This document shows, one piece after another, positions 42,980-53,396 of a stretch of 64,000 nt of DNA. Under the pieces are notes generated by a model, which saw only the letters and a list, made by a program, of their open reading frames with translations, did not search any database and had not been told where the DNA came from. Source of the stretch: Siphonodentalium dalli (taxonomy: Eukaryota; Mollusca; Scaphopoda; Gadilida; Siphonodentaliidae); NCBI GenBank assembly GCA_032622095.1, contig CP136062.1, positions 38,252,918 to 38,316,917 of the forward strand, given 5' to 3'. The first letter of the stretch is position 1; each line of letters starts with the position of its first letter. The position numbers and the translations under genes were made by a program.

Positions 42980-43660
42980 AACACGACGCATATACTAATA
43001 CGATATTAGTATTCATACCATATACACAGAACATTATCAAAAACCGCTTTTCTTCACTGGCTATTCGCTAAAATCCCAGTTCCGAAGCAGGAAGGATAAC
43101 TCTAAATCCACACAAGGTACATTATACGTTTCAGAAAATGCTAGGTACCGGTACACGTGGTCCGTCTATTACATTACTTGTATGCCAAATTTATTCGCGC
43201 ACGGAAAGACGCATATGGTTATATGATATGGTATAAATATCTTGTCGATCATATAAACGAGCGGCTCGAGCCCCAAAAATATTACATAGCACACTCTGTA
43301 ATCGCATTATCGTCGCACAGGAAAACTGAAAATTGGTCACTTATGGACGTTAAAATAAGTACAATATGATGTCCGGACGCCGGCGGACGTCCCATGAACG
43401 AGGGTTCTCAATAACTTATATCACACTCATAATGACTCGTTTAGTCTCATTAACCCAATTTTATATTGAACATATTGTATTTGTGTCAAACTGTCAATAG
43501 TGTGACATAGAGCTACAAGTTAATGTCTTAATGAGGACCCCCTCTCACTGATACTACTAATTATATATATAACATGCATGTATCGCGATACGTATCGTGT
43601 TCCTAGTATCGCGATACGTATCGTATCGTGGCCTAAGCGTATCGTTACACCTCTATTCAC
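42980..43660. mobile_element. Non-coding; ends in a hAT-like terminus
   Basis: 43580-43655 carries TATCGCGATACGTATCGT motifs and ends CGTTACACCTCTA, the inverse of a common hAT-type end (TAGAGGTGTAACG). No matching left end was found. No gene seen. Confidence 0.4.
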
Positions 43661-43667
43661 CACACAA

Positions 43668-43800
43668 GAGATTCCCCATGAATCTCTTGTGGGCTTTCTT
43701 GTGTGTCTGTGTGGGCTTTCCTCCACCACTAAAACTGACAAAGTTGTGATATAGCCCAGCAGCTGAAACGACGTTAGACCCTTGATTAAACAAACAAGTA
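43668..43800 (+). mobile_element. 5'-truncated SINE
   Basis: TTCCTCCACCACTAAAACTG then GATATAGCCCAGCAGCTGAA and a tail ATTAAACAAACAAG match the body and tail of the SINE at 38299-38608. The tRNA-like head is missing. Confidence 0.75.
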
Positions 43801-44193
43801 TTGAGATAGGTTTTGAAAAATGCCTTAAAATTAATAACAAATTGACATCTTTCATCCGCAACCATTCTGGCACCTGCCTTTATATGCTTGTAATCATTTA
43901 TGAGCACTACATTAGTTATAGTATTTGAAGCAGATAATATTTTCTGTCCTTTCAACTACAATTATCATGATATGGCCTCATTGCTAAAGTGCTGTTTAAG
44001 TCTAATAAACCAATCAATGGGCATTTATATGTTAGTTAATTTCTCATGCAATCGACAATACATATACTATTAATTCTAATAAAGAACCACCACAATCGGT
44101 ACTTGATGTTTCAGCCTCATTGAAGTGGCAAATCCAGCAAATCATTTTGTGCTATGAAGGAAAATACACTTTAATTCTACAATTTTTTTTCAG

Positions 44194-44481
44194 GAGTCCA
44201 TCACACCAATAATCACCCTACATGGAGGATCCAACATTCTTGATTTCAAAGATTTGAAAATTGTTCTGGACAATGAAACGATTTGTGACCTTGGTAGAAA
44301 TATAATTAAGGGGCTAGCATGCCTTTCATCAGTCTATTTCGTCTTCGGAATAGAATACCCAAAGAAACTACAGAATACAATGGTATTCATTGAAAAATAC
44401 TTATTTGACATCCATGTTAGTAAAATGACCCCTTCTGACACCAGGCTGTATAACAAACTTGTTCCTGAACTCACAAGTTGA
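44194..44481 (+). CDS. Last exon of the SAM-domain gene (SAMD3-like)
   Basis: Starts after a pyrimidine-rich acceptor (AATTTTTTTTCAG) in phase 0 and runs 95 codons to TGA. It reads ESITPIITLHGGSNILDF, then a hydrophobic block with SSVYFVFGIEYPKKLQNTM and FIEKYLFDI. The pattern (x-x-L-x-x-V-Y-(F/Y)-x-F-x-I-x-Y-P-K-x-L-x-x-T-x-x-F-(I/V)) closes SAMD3-like proteins, just before the C-terminus, as here. Both exons are intact, so the C-terminal half looks under constraint even though exon 1 has a frameshift. ATG 44254 is internal, not the start. Confidence 0.75.
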   Translation, partial: ESITPIITLHGGSNILDFKDLKIVLDNETICDLGRNIIKGLACLSSVYFVFGIEYPKKLQNTMVFIEKYLFDIHVSKMTPSDTRLYNKLVPELTS

Positions 44482-45479
44482 ACAGAAGACACATGCTCAG
44501 CCTGATGGACACATTCAAGCCTGTTGGACAGCCTTATATATTCTCCTTCATAGAGGCATTCACTTGTGAAGGACACAGTGAAGATTAAAGAAGTTAAAAT
44601 TGTTTTGTATGCTGTTCATTTCGATCTTTGAAAAAACTGGAAAAATTAAGCATTTTTGTACGCATGTTGCTTCACATTATTCACATAATACACATAGGGA
44701 TGGACGAAACGGCAATTTCAATGTCGAATGGAATCAGCAAAAAGATTCAACATAGTCGAATCTCGGATCGAATCGCCCCAGCGATGAATACATCAGATCG
44801 CGGTACTCTCACTGCTCTCTTGAGTTGCATCTACAACAATTGATTGCTTCAAAGATACATGCATGTAATGCTGTCATATACATTAATCATTTCTAAAGCG
44901 ATCGTTATCAATGCTTTGCGTTATTCGTATATTAATGAAGAGAAATGTCATGCTAGCGAGAAAACATCAGGTACACTGAACATTCCATCGACCAAAATAC
45001 ACATCTTATGGTTCAATGAATTCTTTCCCGCGATTCAAGAATTCTCGAATAACCTGTTAATTTTAAATCGAATCGAATCAGCATTTGGGATTCAACATCA
45101 AATCGAATCTCGTAGCTTCGTCGTACATAAATTATTATGGTATGTAGATACATTTATTATTGGATAAGGGTAAAAGCTTGTTCTGAATAAATTAGCCTGT
45201 TTTCAAATACATTTGTGGTAAACTAGCTATCAATAGACAATTTAAAAAAATGCCCAATGTGAATTTCATGAAGGGGCCCCTACTAATCTACTGTTAAATC
45301 CATTATGGAACCAGATTTGGACATGATCCTGGAAGGAATAAATTCCCCGAATAATCTACGTCACAACCTTTGATTGACAATTTGATTCATGGTTAAAGGT
45401 ATCATCTGACTTTCTTAGTTGGTAATATGTTTACCTGTGACCAAGCAAGTAATATTTTTAGCTACAACCAAGCAGCTCT
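44482..45479. other. Non-coding; 3' region of the SAM-domain gene
   Basis: No gene recognised. 44690-45110 has GAATCGAAT/ATTCGATT-type motifs in both orientations and could be a decayed TIR element, but no clean ends are seen. Confidence 0.45.
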
Positions 45480-45900
45480 ATGAACGCCCTTATCTGTCTG
45501 TGTCTGTCCGTCCATCCATCTGTCACAACTTCTTGGATGTGTTCCTGTTGTTATTGCCATGGTATTTATATGCATTATTGTCATAAACAGATGCTTTGTA
45601 AATGCAAAGTTTCAACGTCAAAGATCAAAGTCACAGAGGTCAAAACTGTCAATTTGACCCTCATTTTACAGTTTCCGGATGATAACTCAAGTGTCCATTC
45701 ACATATTGCTATAAAACTTCATGGGAAGTTTCTATGAACATTGATTAGGTGCCCTATTGTTTTTCAAGGTCGTTTGTCAAAGGTCAAGGTCACAGAGGTC
45801 AAAACTTAGTGATTTGGCCCTAATTTTACCGTTTCCGGATGATAACTCAAGTGTCCTTTCAAATATTGCTATATGCTGAAATTGTATCACAGAAACAATA
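45480..45900. repeat. GTCCGT-led repeat, two units
   Basis: After CTGTCCGTCCATCCATCTGTC come two units of about 150 bp, each with GTCAAAG-TCA-AG-TCACAGAGG, TTTTAC-GTTTCCGGATGA and TAACTCAAGTGTCC. Confidence 0.7.
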
Positions 45901-46480
45901 TCATCCATCAAAAAGAACAACATGCATGTTAAGACCTATTTAGAAATACACTGATTGACGTGTCTCTTATTGGTACTAGGAACTTTTCCTATATAATTTT
46001 CAGTAAATGAATTTTTTTTTTTTTAAATTACAAAATGATCTGAAAAAGTAAGCAGTCTTTAACTCTTTTACATGTGCTGAAGTGGACATAAAGCCCCAAT
46101 CGATAACTCCACAATAAATACTCTTAATAAGTATAATTTTTACTCTCAGGTGCAATTATTTAAACAGGATCTGATGAAACATGGTACAGAGACCCTTTGT
46201 GATTTTTCTGAAAAGTTAATAAATAGTATGAATTCTAAAAATATTCAAGAAATAGCCTGTGTCTTGATTAGGTTTATTGAGTTATCGACCAAAAAATTTG
46301 AAGGCAATTAAATTATATAACCCGCGTAGCAAAATGTAGTGTAGTCGTCAGCCAAATGTAGGCAGCCAATGTAGTTGCTTCATTTGAATGTTGATAAAAT
46401 TATTTTCATATATTGCCCGAAGACGGTTTTTTTTTCTCTCAAAATTTTGTATACTAGATAATGCTGATTTATTCAATCTT
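45901..46480. other. Non-coding, unassigned
   Basis: AT-rich; no gene or repeat boundaries recognised. Confidence 0.5.
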
Positions 46481-46900
46481 TTTGTCCCCTGACAATTTTG
46501 TCGGAGGATTATATAAATGACCCTCATCCGTCCGTCTGTCATCAACTTGGTATCCGCAACTCCTCCTACATTTTTTTAAAGCGATTTGAAAATTTGGGAT
46601 GTTGTTGAAACTAGAGCTGTAGATTTGCAACATGTTTTTCTGAAAAATCCATTTTTCCAGATTTTTCATGGTTTTTCCGACTTAGAAAATTTTGAATTAG
46701 TTTTACAGACGGTACCTTCGTGGTATCCGCAACTCCTTCTACAGTTTTTATCCTAGAGATTTGAAACATCGGGATGTTGTTGACTTAGGGCTGTACATAG
46801 ATTCGCAACATGTATAATAAGGTTTTTCTGAGAAATCCATTTTTTTCCCAGATTTTTCATGATTTTCAACTTGGAAAATTTTAAATGGAAATCCAATTAG
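46481..46900. repeat. GTCCGT-led repeat, two units of about 190 bp
   Basis: GTCCGTCTGTC at 46530, then two units with GGTATCCGCAACTCCT-CTAC, GGGATGTTGTTGA, GCAACATGT and CCATTTTT-CAGATTTTTCATG. Confidence 0.7.
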
Positions 46901-47133
46901 TGTTAGCCTCATTCATTTTAGCCCATGAGAAATTGGTAGCCTAAACTCTGATTACCATCTGAGTTAGAAGACAATGTGGGATTGATCACCCTGTGTTGGG
47001 GGATGGCCTTTTATTATCATTTGTCTTTCGCATTTTTTATTCACACAGTTCAAAAGTGAAAGTGTGTTTTGCAATGGGGCTCATAGGTTTGAGTAATACA
47101 AACACTGTTCAGCTATTCAAAAATTTGCTTTAA

Positions 47134-47564
47134 AGGTACTCAATCCGATCAGATGCTCCTAAATTACTATTTCTTTGGCTTCGGGGGTAAAAAATATTTT
47201 ATTCGAGTCGAGGAACCTACCCATCAAAGCTCAGAGTGATCAGATATTGATTTTGTGTAATTTCAATTGTTTGTGGGCCAGAAGCACGAGGTCAAACGGA
47301 CGGTCTTGCAGATAAAGATCGATAACTCTAAAATCAAGTGGTAATAATAACCACTTGATTTTAGAGTTATCCATCTTTATCTGCAAGACCGTCTGTTTGA
47401 CCTCGTGATTCTGGGTCAAAAACAATTGAAATAATAAACTTCAAAAATCAATATCTGATCACTCCGACCTTTAATGGGTAGGTTCCTCGACTCGAATCAA
47501 ATATGTTTGACCTCCGAAGCCAAATAAATAGTAATTTAGGAGCGTTTGGTCGGATTGAGTACCT
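47134..47564. mobile_element. 431-bp palindromic TTAA element
   Basis: Almost one uninterrupted palindrome (arms about 213 bp, centre near 47349, loop TAATAATA). Flanked by TTAA at 47130-47133 and 47565-47568. Ends AGGTACTCAATCCGA. A one-ended relative is at 36506-36560. Confidence 0.88.
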
Positions 47565-47624
47565 TTAACAACTAGACAAAACTTACAGATGACCAAAATA
47601 GCTAAGGCTAATCATAGCTAAGGC

Positions 47625-48556
47625 TAGTCCAAGTCTTCTTGTACTAAAACCAGCTAAGATATTGGTATGGCGATTTGCTGGTGTTTAGTCCAAGCCCGCC
47701 TGCATAGGCTTCTTATAACACGACTTAAGCGTTAGTGACCTGCTCAAATAAAACCACAATTATACGAAATAAAATATCACAATTGCGACAATAAACGGAT
47801 ATTTTCCGCAGAAGACATGCTATTTGATCTGAAACCCACATCAGTTGTGATTTGAACGCGGTAATTTGATGTGAAAAGAGACATTTAACGCAATGTTTAC
47901 ATAATTTTAAAAGTATGCAAACTCAGTTGACCTCGCGAACTGCGTTCGGCATTTTCCGGGGAAAATATTCCGTAGATTTTCGATCAACCACGCACGATGA
48001 ATTCTCCATTGTAATCGTAAGTGTACGTGTCAATAAATAAATAAATGCATAGATTAAGTAAATATTAAAGATATAAATGTAATACATTAAATAAATTGCG
48101 GGAATTACAACCATCTCACAGATTAAAACAGTGTAAACACAACGAGCATTAGAATAATATGGGGGCCGCCATTTTGTTTGTATAGCCAGACCAAACTCCG
48201 GACTGTGCCGGAGTTCTTCCGTACGACTTCGGCTTCAGTTAAAACGTAAACAAAATATACAGCGATGTCACAAAATGCGATGTCGGTGACAATCAACCGG
48301 AATATTCTATGCGTAATTTAACATTAAAGTTAGATTATCATACACCATTATGACCATAAGATGTCACTATTTCCGATGTATATAGCATCATGTATTGATT
48401 TTTTAGGTAAATCGAGTAAAATACACCACAAATTCCCGCCACAGATCCTGGGCGTAAGTCGTGTTATAAGAAGCCTATGCAGGCGGGCTTGGACTAAACA
48501 CCAGCAAATCGCCTACCAACATCTTAGCTGGTTTTAGTACAAGAAGACTTGGACTA
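47625..48556. mobile_element. Long-TIR element with 9-bp target duplication (MULE-like)
   Basis: 932 bp with about 110-bp inverted termini (47625-47735 and 48448-48556; outer sequence TAGTCCAAGTCTTCTTGTAC). Exact 9-bp duplication AGCTAAGGC at 47616-47624 and 48557-48565. Long TIRs and a 9-bp duplication suggest a Mutator-like family. The interior has no transposase. Confidence 0.82.
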
Positions 48557-48589
48557 AGCTAAGGCCTTCTGCACCATGGCATTTCATTA

Positions 48590-49549
48590 ATTATACCCCC
48601 TTTTTGAAAAACAGTGGGAATACTGTTTTGCACCTGTTCGCCTGTACGTATGTGTGTCTGCATCTGTCCGCTGATTTTTGCCTTATAGCTTGAGTTTAGA
48701 TTGTTCCACTAATATTTCCTTAAACATGTGAGTTATTCTACGCGTATGCCACAAAGGGGGTTTGCACCCAGGCGGTGGTCCATCTCTTCTCAGAAGATAT
48801 TTTGAAAAATTGACTGATCTTTGAATATAAGTGGTATGTTCATATTATTGGTTTAATTTTGGCACAGCTTTTACTTCCCAAAAATTAGTGAAAATTGAAT
48901 ACCTGCAGATCAATACAAATCTAAAGGAAGTTATGTTCTAACTTCAACTGGACAAATCAATCTGGTGACGAAAATAAAACAACTTTAAAGGCCAGCAAAG
49001 ACTAACTTACAACATATTCTGTGTGTCACCTTAGGTCACATAAAATCAATGTTCCGTTTTCACAGTACTTCTAGCACCTTTGCTTGAATTTTGTTCTGTT
49101 TTGTTTGTTTGCTTGTTTATTTTTCGACCCCTCTAAGTTGATCATAACGTCATCCTAGATCACATTGCAGAATTTTGAAATTTGTGCGGGAATACTAATA
49201 GCACAAATGATGACCATAATTCTATGATCACCTTCCGATATCCAGAGTAGCTAGTTGTGTAACACATTCATTGATACATTATGATTCCATATTCAAAATT
49301 CAATATTATGATTAAAATAATGATTCTAGTGTCCCAACCATTTCAAAAATCCTTAAAATTTACTTATTCTGAGAGAATGAACAAATTTTAATTTTTTTTT
49401 AAATCTGCCGGTATGCCTTTTGAAAAACATTCCTCTTAAAACGATACATTGGCTTTATGTGGCTTCACAGAGATAAGAATATTTGAAACCTCTGTTAAAA
49501 GTTTGCTTCTTTGAGGAATTGATATATTTGTAATAAATGTAATGTTTTT
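48590..49549. other. Non-coding; one weak GTCCGT-type unit
   Basis: 48590-48790 resembles the GTCCGT-led repeats (CTGTACGTATGTGTGTCTGC, then GCCTTATAGCTTG). The rest is unassigned. Confidence 0.5.
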
Positions 49550-50230
49550 AGCTCACCTGAGACGAAGTCTCTGGTGGAGCTATAGTCATCACTCCTCGTC
49601 CGTCCGTCCGTCAACAATTCTTTGAACATCTTCTCCTCTGGAACCGTAAGACAAAATTGGTTCATATTTGGTGTGGATGTTCCCTAGGCGACTCTCATTC
49701 AGATTTGTTCAAATGAGGTCACTGGGTCAAATAGTTGTGAAACCAGGGCCATAACTCTATTCCTCCATAGTAATTCTTACGACTTCTTGTCCAGAACCAT
49801 TGGGCCGATTTAGCTAATATTTGGTATGGAGGGTCCTTGGGTGACTGGTGTTCAGATTTGTTCAAATGAGGTCACCCGGTCAATTAGTTGAGAAACCAGG
49901 GCCATAACTCATAGTAATTCTTAGAATGACTTCTCAAGAAATATTGGGCCGATTTAGCTTATATTTGGTACGGAGGGACCTTGGGTGACTAGGTTTCAGA
50001 TTTGTTCAAATGGGGTAACTAGGTCAAATAGGGGCAGAGCCAGGGACATAACTCTAAATAAAATTTAATTTTGACCTTTGATTTCTTTTTAGATACATCA
50101 CAGAGAATGCACTGGCTTTTTGTTAAGCTAATGTAGTCGGCATTCAAATAAATCATGTATGTCATATTCTCCCCACAGTGTTGAAGGGGGGGGGGGGTGA
50201 TTGACAGAATTGTTCAATGAAATGTAATTT
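49550..50230. repeat. AGCTCACCTGAGACG repeat, three units
   Basis: Lead AGCTCACCTGAGACGAAGTC and CCGTCCGTCCGTC (49604), then three units of about 140 bp. They carry TTC-TATTTGGT-TGGA, GATTTGTTCAAATGAGGTCA and CCAGGGCCATAACTCT. A second copy, at 50232-52290, is interrupted by a foldback. 12-base G run at 50186-50197. Confidence 0.8.
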
Positions 50231-50258
50231 TGAAGCTCACCTGAGACGAAGCTATAGT

Positions 50259-50947
50259 CACAGGTCCCCTGGTGCGATACCACCACTACAAGTATATATA
50301 CTAATACAAGGTTTGGAAGCAGTTGACTCAATTCTAGCATAAAATAGGGAAAAAATCACCAAAAACCCATCGACACGAGCTCAAGCCATATATTACGTTC
50401 GATGAACCACATTCCCACCTTTAATTTGGTATATGCCGCGTTCCGATGCATGAAAGCATTTTGGATATATTGCAAAATTTGGGCACATTTTCAAAATCGG
50501 ACAAACAGTTGAACAGAGAGCGATATAAATAGAACTCCAAATGAGTCCATTGCTTTAATACACAAACTCTCGTTCCGCGAAGTAACCCCTACATATATCG
50601 CACCAAATTAATCAGCGATGCATGCTGATTTCATCCCACCCTTTTAATCAACGAAACGAGCCATCACTAACGATAAGCGAATAAATACAATTCGCGAATA
50701 TGAGAAATTGGAAGGAATCTATTTTTTCAACCATTTTGGTTGCGCTGCAGCAAATTTACAACAATTTCCCCATTGGCCAAAATCGATTCAGAAATAAGTA
50801 TAGTATAATTATAAAATTGCTTACAAGTTCTTAAATATTTCTATGTCAGTATTTATATTCCAAATATTTTATTAAAGAAATGGTATATTGTCCGGTTTTT
50901 CATTTAAATTTACCGAATGAAACACATGCGAGTATGATTTTTGACCT

Positions 50948-50982
<35 letters not shown>

Positions 50983-51707
50983 CACCTAAAAATTCCTCGA
51001 AAATTGAAACTGTGAAGACGCGTCCAAATAATGGATAAGTCATGGTGGTTATCGATGTATCGATATTGGAATAATTTAAACATAATAATTAACCGAACAG
51101 GCAACATTTTATAACTTTTGTATAGTTTTGAAGAAAATATTCAACACAATAGATTTTTAACTTCCGGGTCAACTGATCGACCAATGAACACTCAAGCTAA
51201 TTTGCTGCGGCCTACCAGCCAAAATGGTTGAAAAAATAGATTCCTTCCAATTTCTCATATTCGCGAATTGTATTCATTCGTTTATCGTTCGAATGATTGC
51301 TCATTTCGCTGATTAAATGGTGGGATGAAATCAGCATGCATCGATGATTAATTTGGTGCGATATATATGTAGGGGTTACTTTGCGGAACGAGAGTTTGTG
51401 CATTATAGCAATGGACTCATTTGGAGTTCTATTTATATCACTCTGTTCAAGTTTTTGTCCGATTTTGAAAATGTGCCCAAATGTCGCAATATATCCAAAA
51501 TGCTTTCATGCATCGGAACGCGGCATATACCAAATTAAAGGTGGGAATGTGGTTCATCGAACGTAATATATGGCTTGAGCTCATGTCGATGCGTTTTTGG
51601 TGATTTTTCCCCTAGAGTTAACCCTATCCTAGAATTGAGTCAACTGCTTCCAAACCTTGTATTAGTATATATACTTGTAGTGGTGGTATCGCACCAGGGG
51701 ACCCGTG
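50259..51707. mobile_element. 1449-bp foldback element with 8-bp target duplication
   Basis: Two inverted arms of about 510 bp (50259-50770 and 51190-51707; ends CACAGGTCCCCTGGTGC and GCACCAGGGGACCCGTG) flank a 420-bp centre that holds a 33-base G run. Target duplication GCTATAGT at 50251-50258 and GCTATAAT at 51708-51715. It interrupts an AGCTCACCTGAGACG repeat whose two halves lie on each side. Non-coding. Confidence 0.88.
50949..50981 (+). repeat. 33-base G homopolymer
   Basis: Uninterrupted G run at the centre of the foldback, the longest of about ten G or C runs of 11 or more in the window. Confidence 0.95.
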
Positions 51708-52290
51708 GCTATAATCATCACTTCTCATTTGTAACCTGTTCATCTGTCGGTCAGTCCATCCATCCATCTGTCAACAATTCTTTGAACATCTTCTCTAGAT
51801 CATAAGACTGAATGGGTTCATATTTGCTGTGGATGTTCCCTAGGCGACTCATTCAGATTTGTTCAAATGAGGCGACTCTGTCAAATGGTTGTGAAGCCAG
51901 GGCCATAACTCTTGCCATCCACATTAATTCTTAAAAACGACTTCTCATGTACCATCAGGTTGAATGGGTTCATATTTGGTATGAAGGGTCCTTTGGTGAC
52001 TGTAGTTCAGATTTGTTCAAATGGGGTCACCTGGTCAAATAGGGGCCAAGCAAAGGACAGTTTCCCTCTTAATATGTTTCCTTCACACGGACCATCAGGT
52101 TTATTTTACTGATATATAGTATGAAGGGTTCTTTGGTGTCTGGGATTCAATAGATGGGGTCACCAGGTTAAATAGGGTGGGACCAGGGACATAACTCTGT
52201 CTCTATAGTAATACTTAAAATGTCTTCTCAATAGAGGTTGGACAATTTAGCTTACATATAGTATGGAGGATCCCTTTAAAGTGATTATGA
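51708..52290. repeat. Second half of the interrupted AGCTCACCTGAGACG repeat
   Basis: Continues CATCACTTCTCATTTG, the GTCCATCCATCC lead and three units matching 49600-50060 (CAACAATTCTTTGAACATCT; GATTTGTTCAAATG-GG). Confidence 0.8.
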
Positions 52291-52944
52291 AAAGTTCTGA
52301 ATGTTGTGGTCTCCAGAGTCCCAGTCTTATCAGTCTCTGCAGTCTGGTGAGCGACCCCACAGTTTGCGACTGTCTTGTTTGTTAATAAAATTGCTTATTT
52401 TGCTTTAATACAACTGCAAGTTGTTCCATATATGCAAACAAAAATAGATTGGTCTCCACAATATTATTGTGAGTTGCAAAAAAAAAATCAGAAAACCTAT
52501 TGATCCTTCTACACAAGATTTATGATATTGTTTGTATTTTGATTCCTAATAACTCCTTTTTTGGGGTATATTAATATTCCGCTGGACTGGAAACATAAGG
52601 GAGAGGATACTGTGATAGATTTGCATCCATCTTTAGTCAAATCTATTTCCTGATGTCTGAAATGACATTAATGTTTCTGTTAAATTGACTTGATATCTTA
52701 TAGCATGATGTCTGGCAATGAAATATATTTTCACTCAATCATGAGCCTCCAGCTCTCTGCTTGTTATTCTGAGACAATAAAAACGAAAATAAACCTTACT
52801 ATTGCATGATCTATTTTTGGATCGTATATGTGAGGCTCAAGTTGAATGCATTTGTTTTCTGTTCATTTCTACTTTATGGAAATAAGTTCTCAATAAAGAA
52901 TAAAGACAGTTATTACATCTAGCATTCCTGTCATCAAAAGAGGG
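52291..52944. other. Non-coding, unassigned
   Basis: No gene or repeat recognised. Confidence 0.5.
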
Positions 52945-53396
52945 TGATATTTGAGATTGGTTCTTCATTGTTGAGAACCAGTGGTTCTTGGTTAGTATGA
53001 ACGAATCTGGTGGTTCTTGGTAAAGAACCAAATGGCTCTGTAAAAAAACCAGTCAAGTTCCCATGGTTCCAAGTGAAGAACCAGAGAATATTATGTGAAG
53101 AACCATATGGTTCCGCCTGGTGGACAAAAATCAAAAACCAATTTTGGTTCTTCAAATAAAAAAATGAAGAACCATTATTTTCCACTAAGAACCAATTTTT
53201 GCCACATTTGGTTCTTCGCTGAATAACCAAATCGAAACCTAATCTCACATTGAGAAACCAAATGGTTGTTGATGAAGAGGTCAGGAAGAACCAGTTGGTT
53301 CTTCATAACCCGAAGAACCACAGTGGTTCTTAACTTTGGTTCTGCCTGGTGGACAAATGAAAAACCTATGAAGAACCATTTAGTGCCGTTTACTTC
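52945..53396. repeat. Dense cluster of AAGAACCA / TGGTTCTT motifs
   Basis: About twenty copies of AAGAACCA, GGTTCTT and one-base variants, in both orientations, within 450 bp. CCTGGTGGACAAA appears at about 53117 and 53347. Its right edge meets the end of the inverted duplication. The 104-residue minus-strand ORF is a repeat artefact. Confidence 0.75.
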
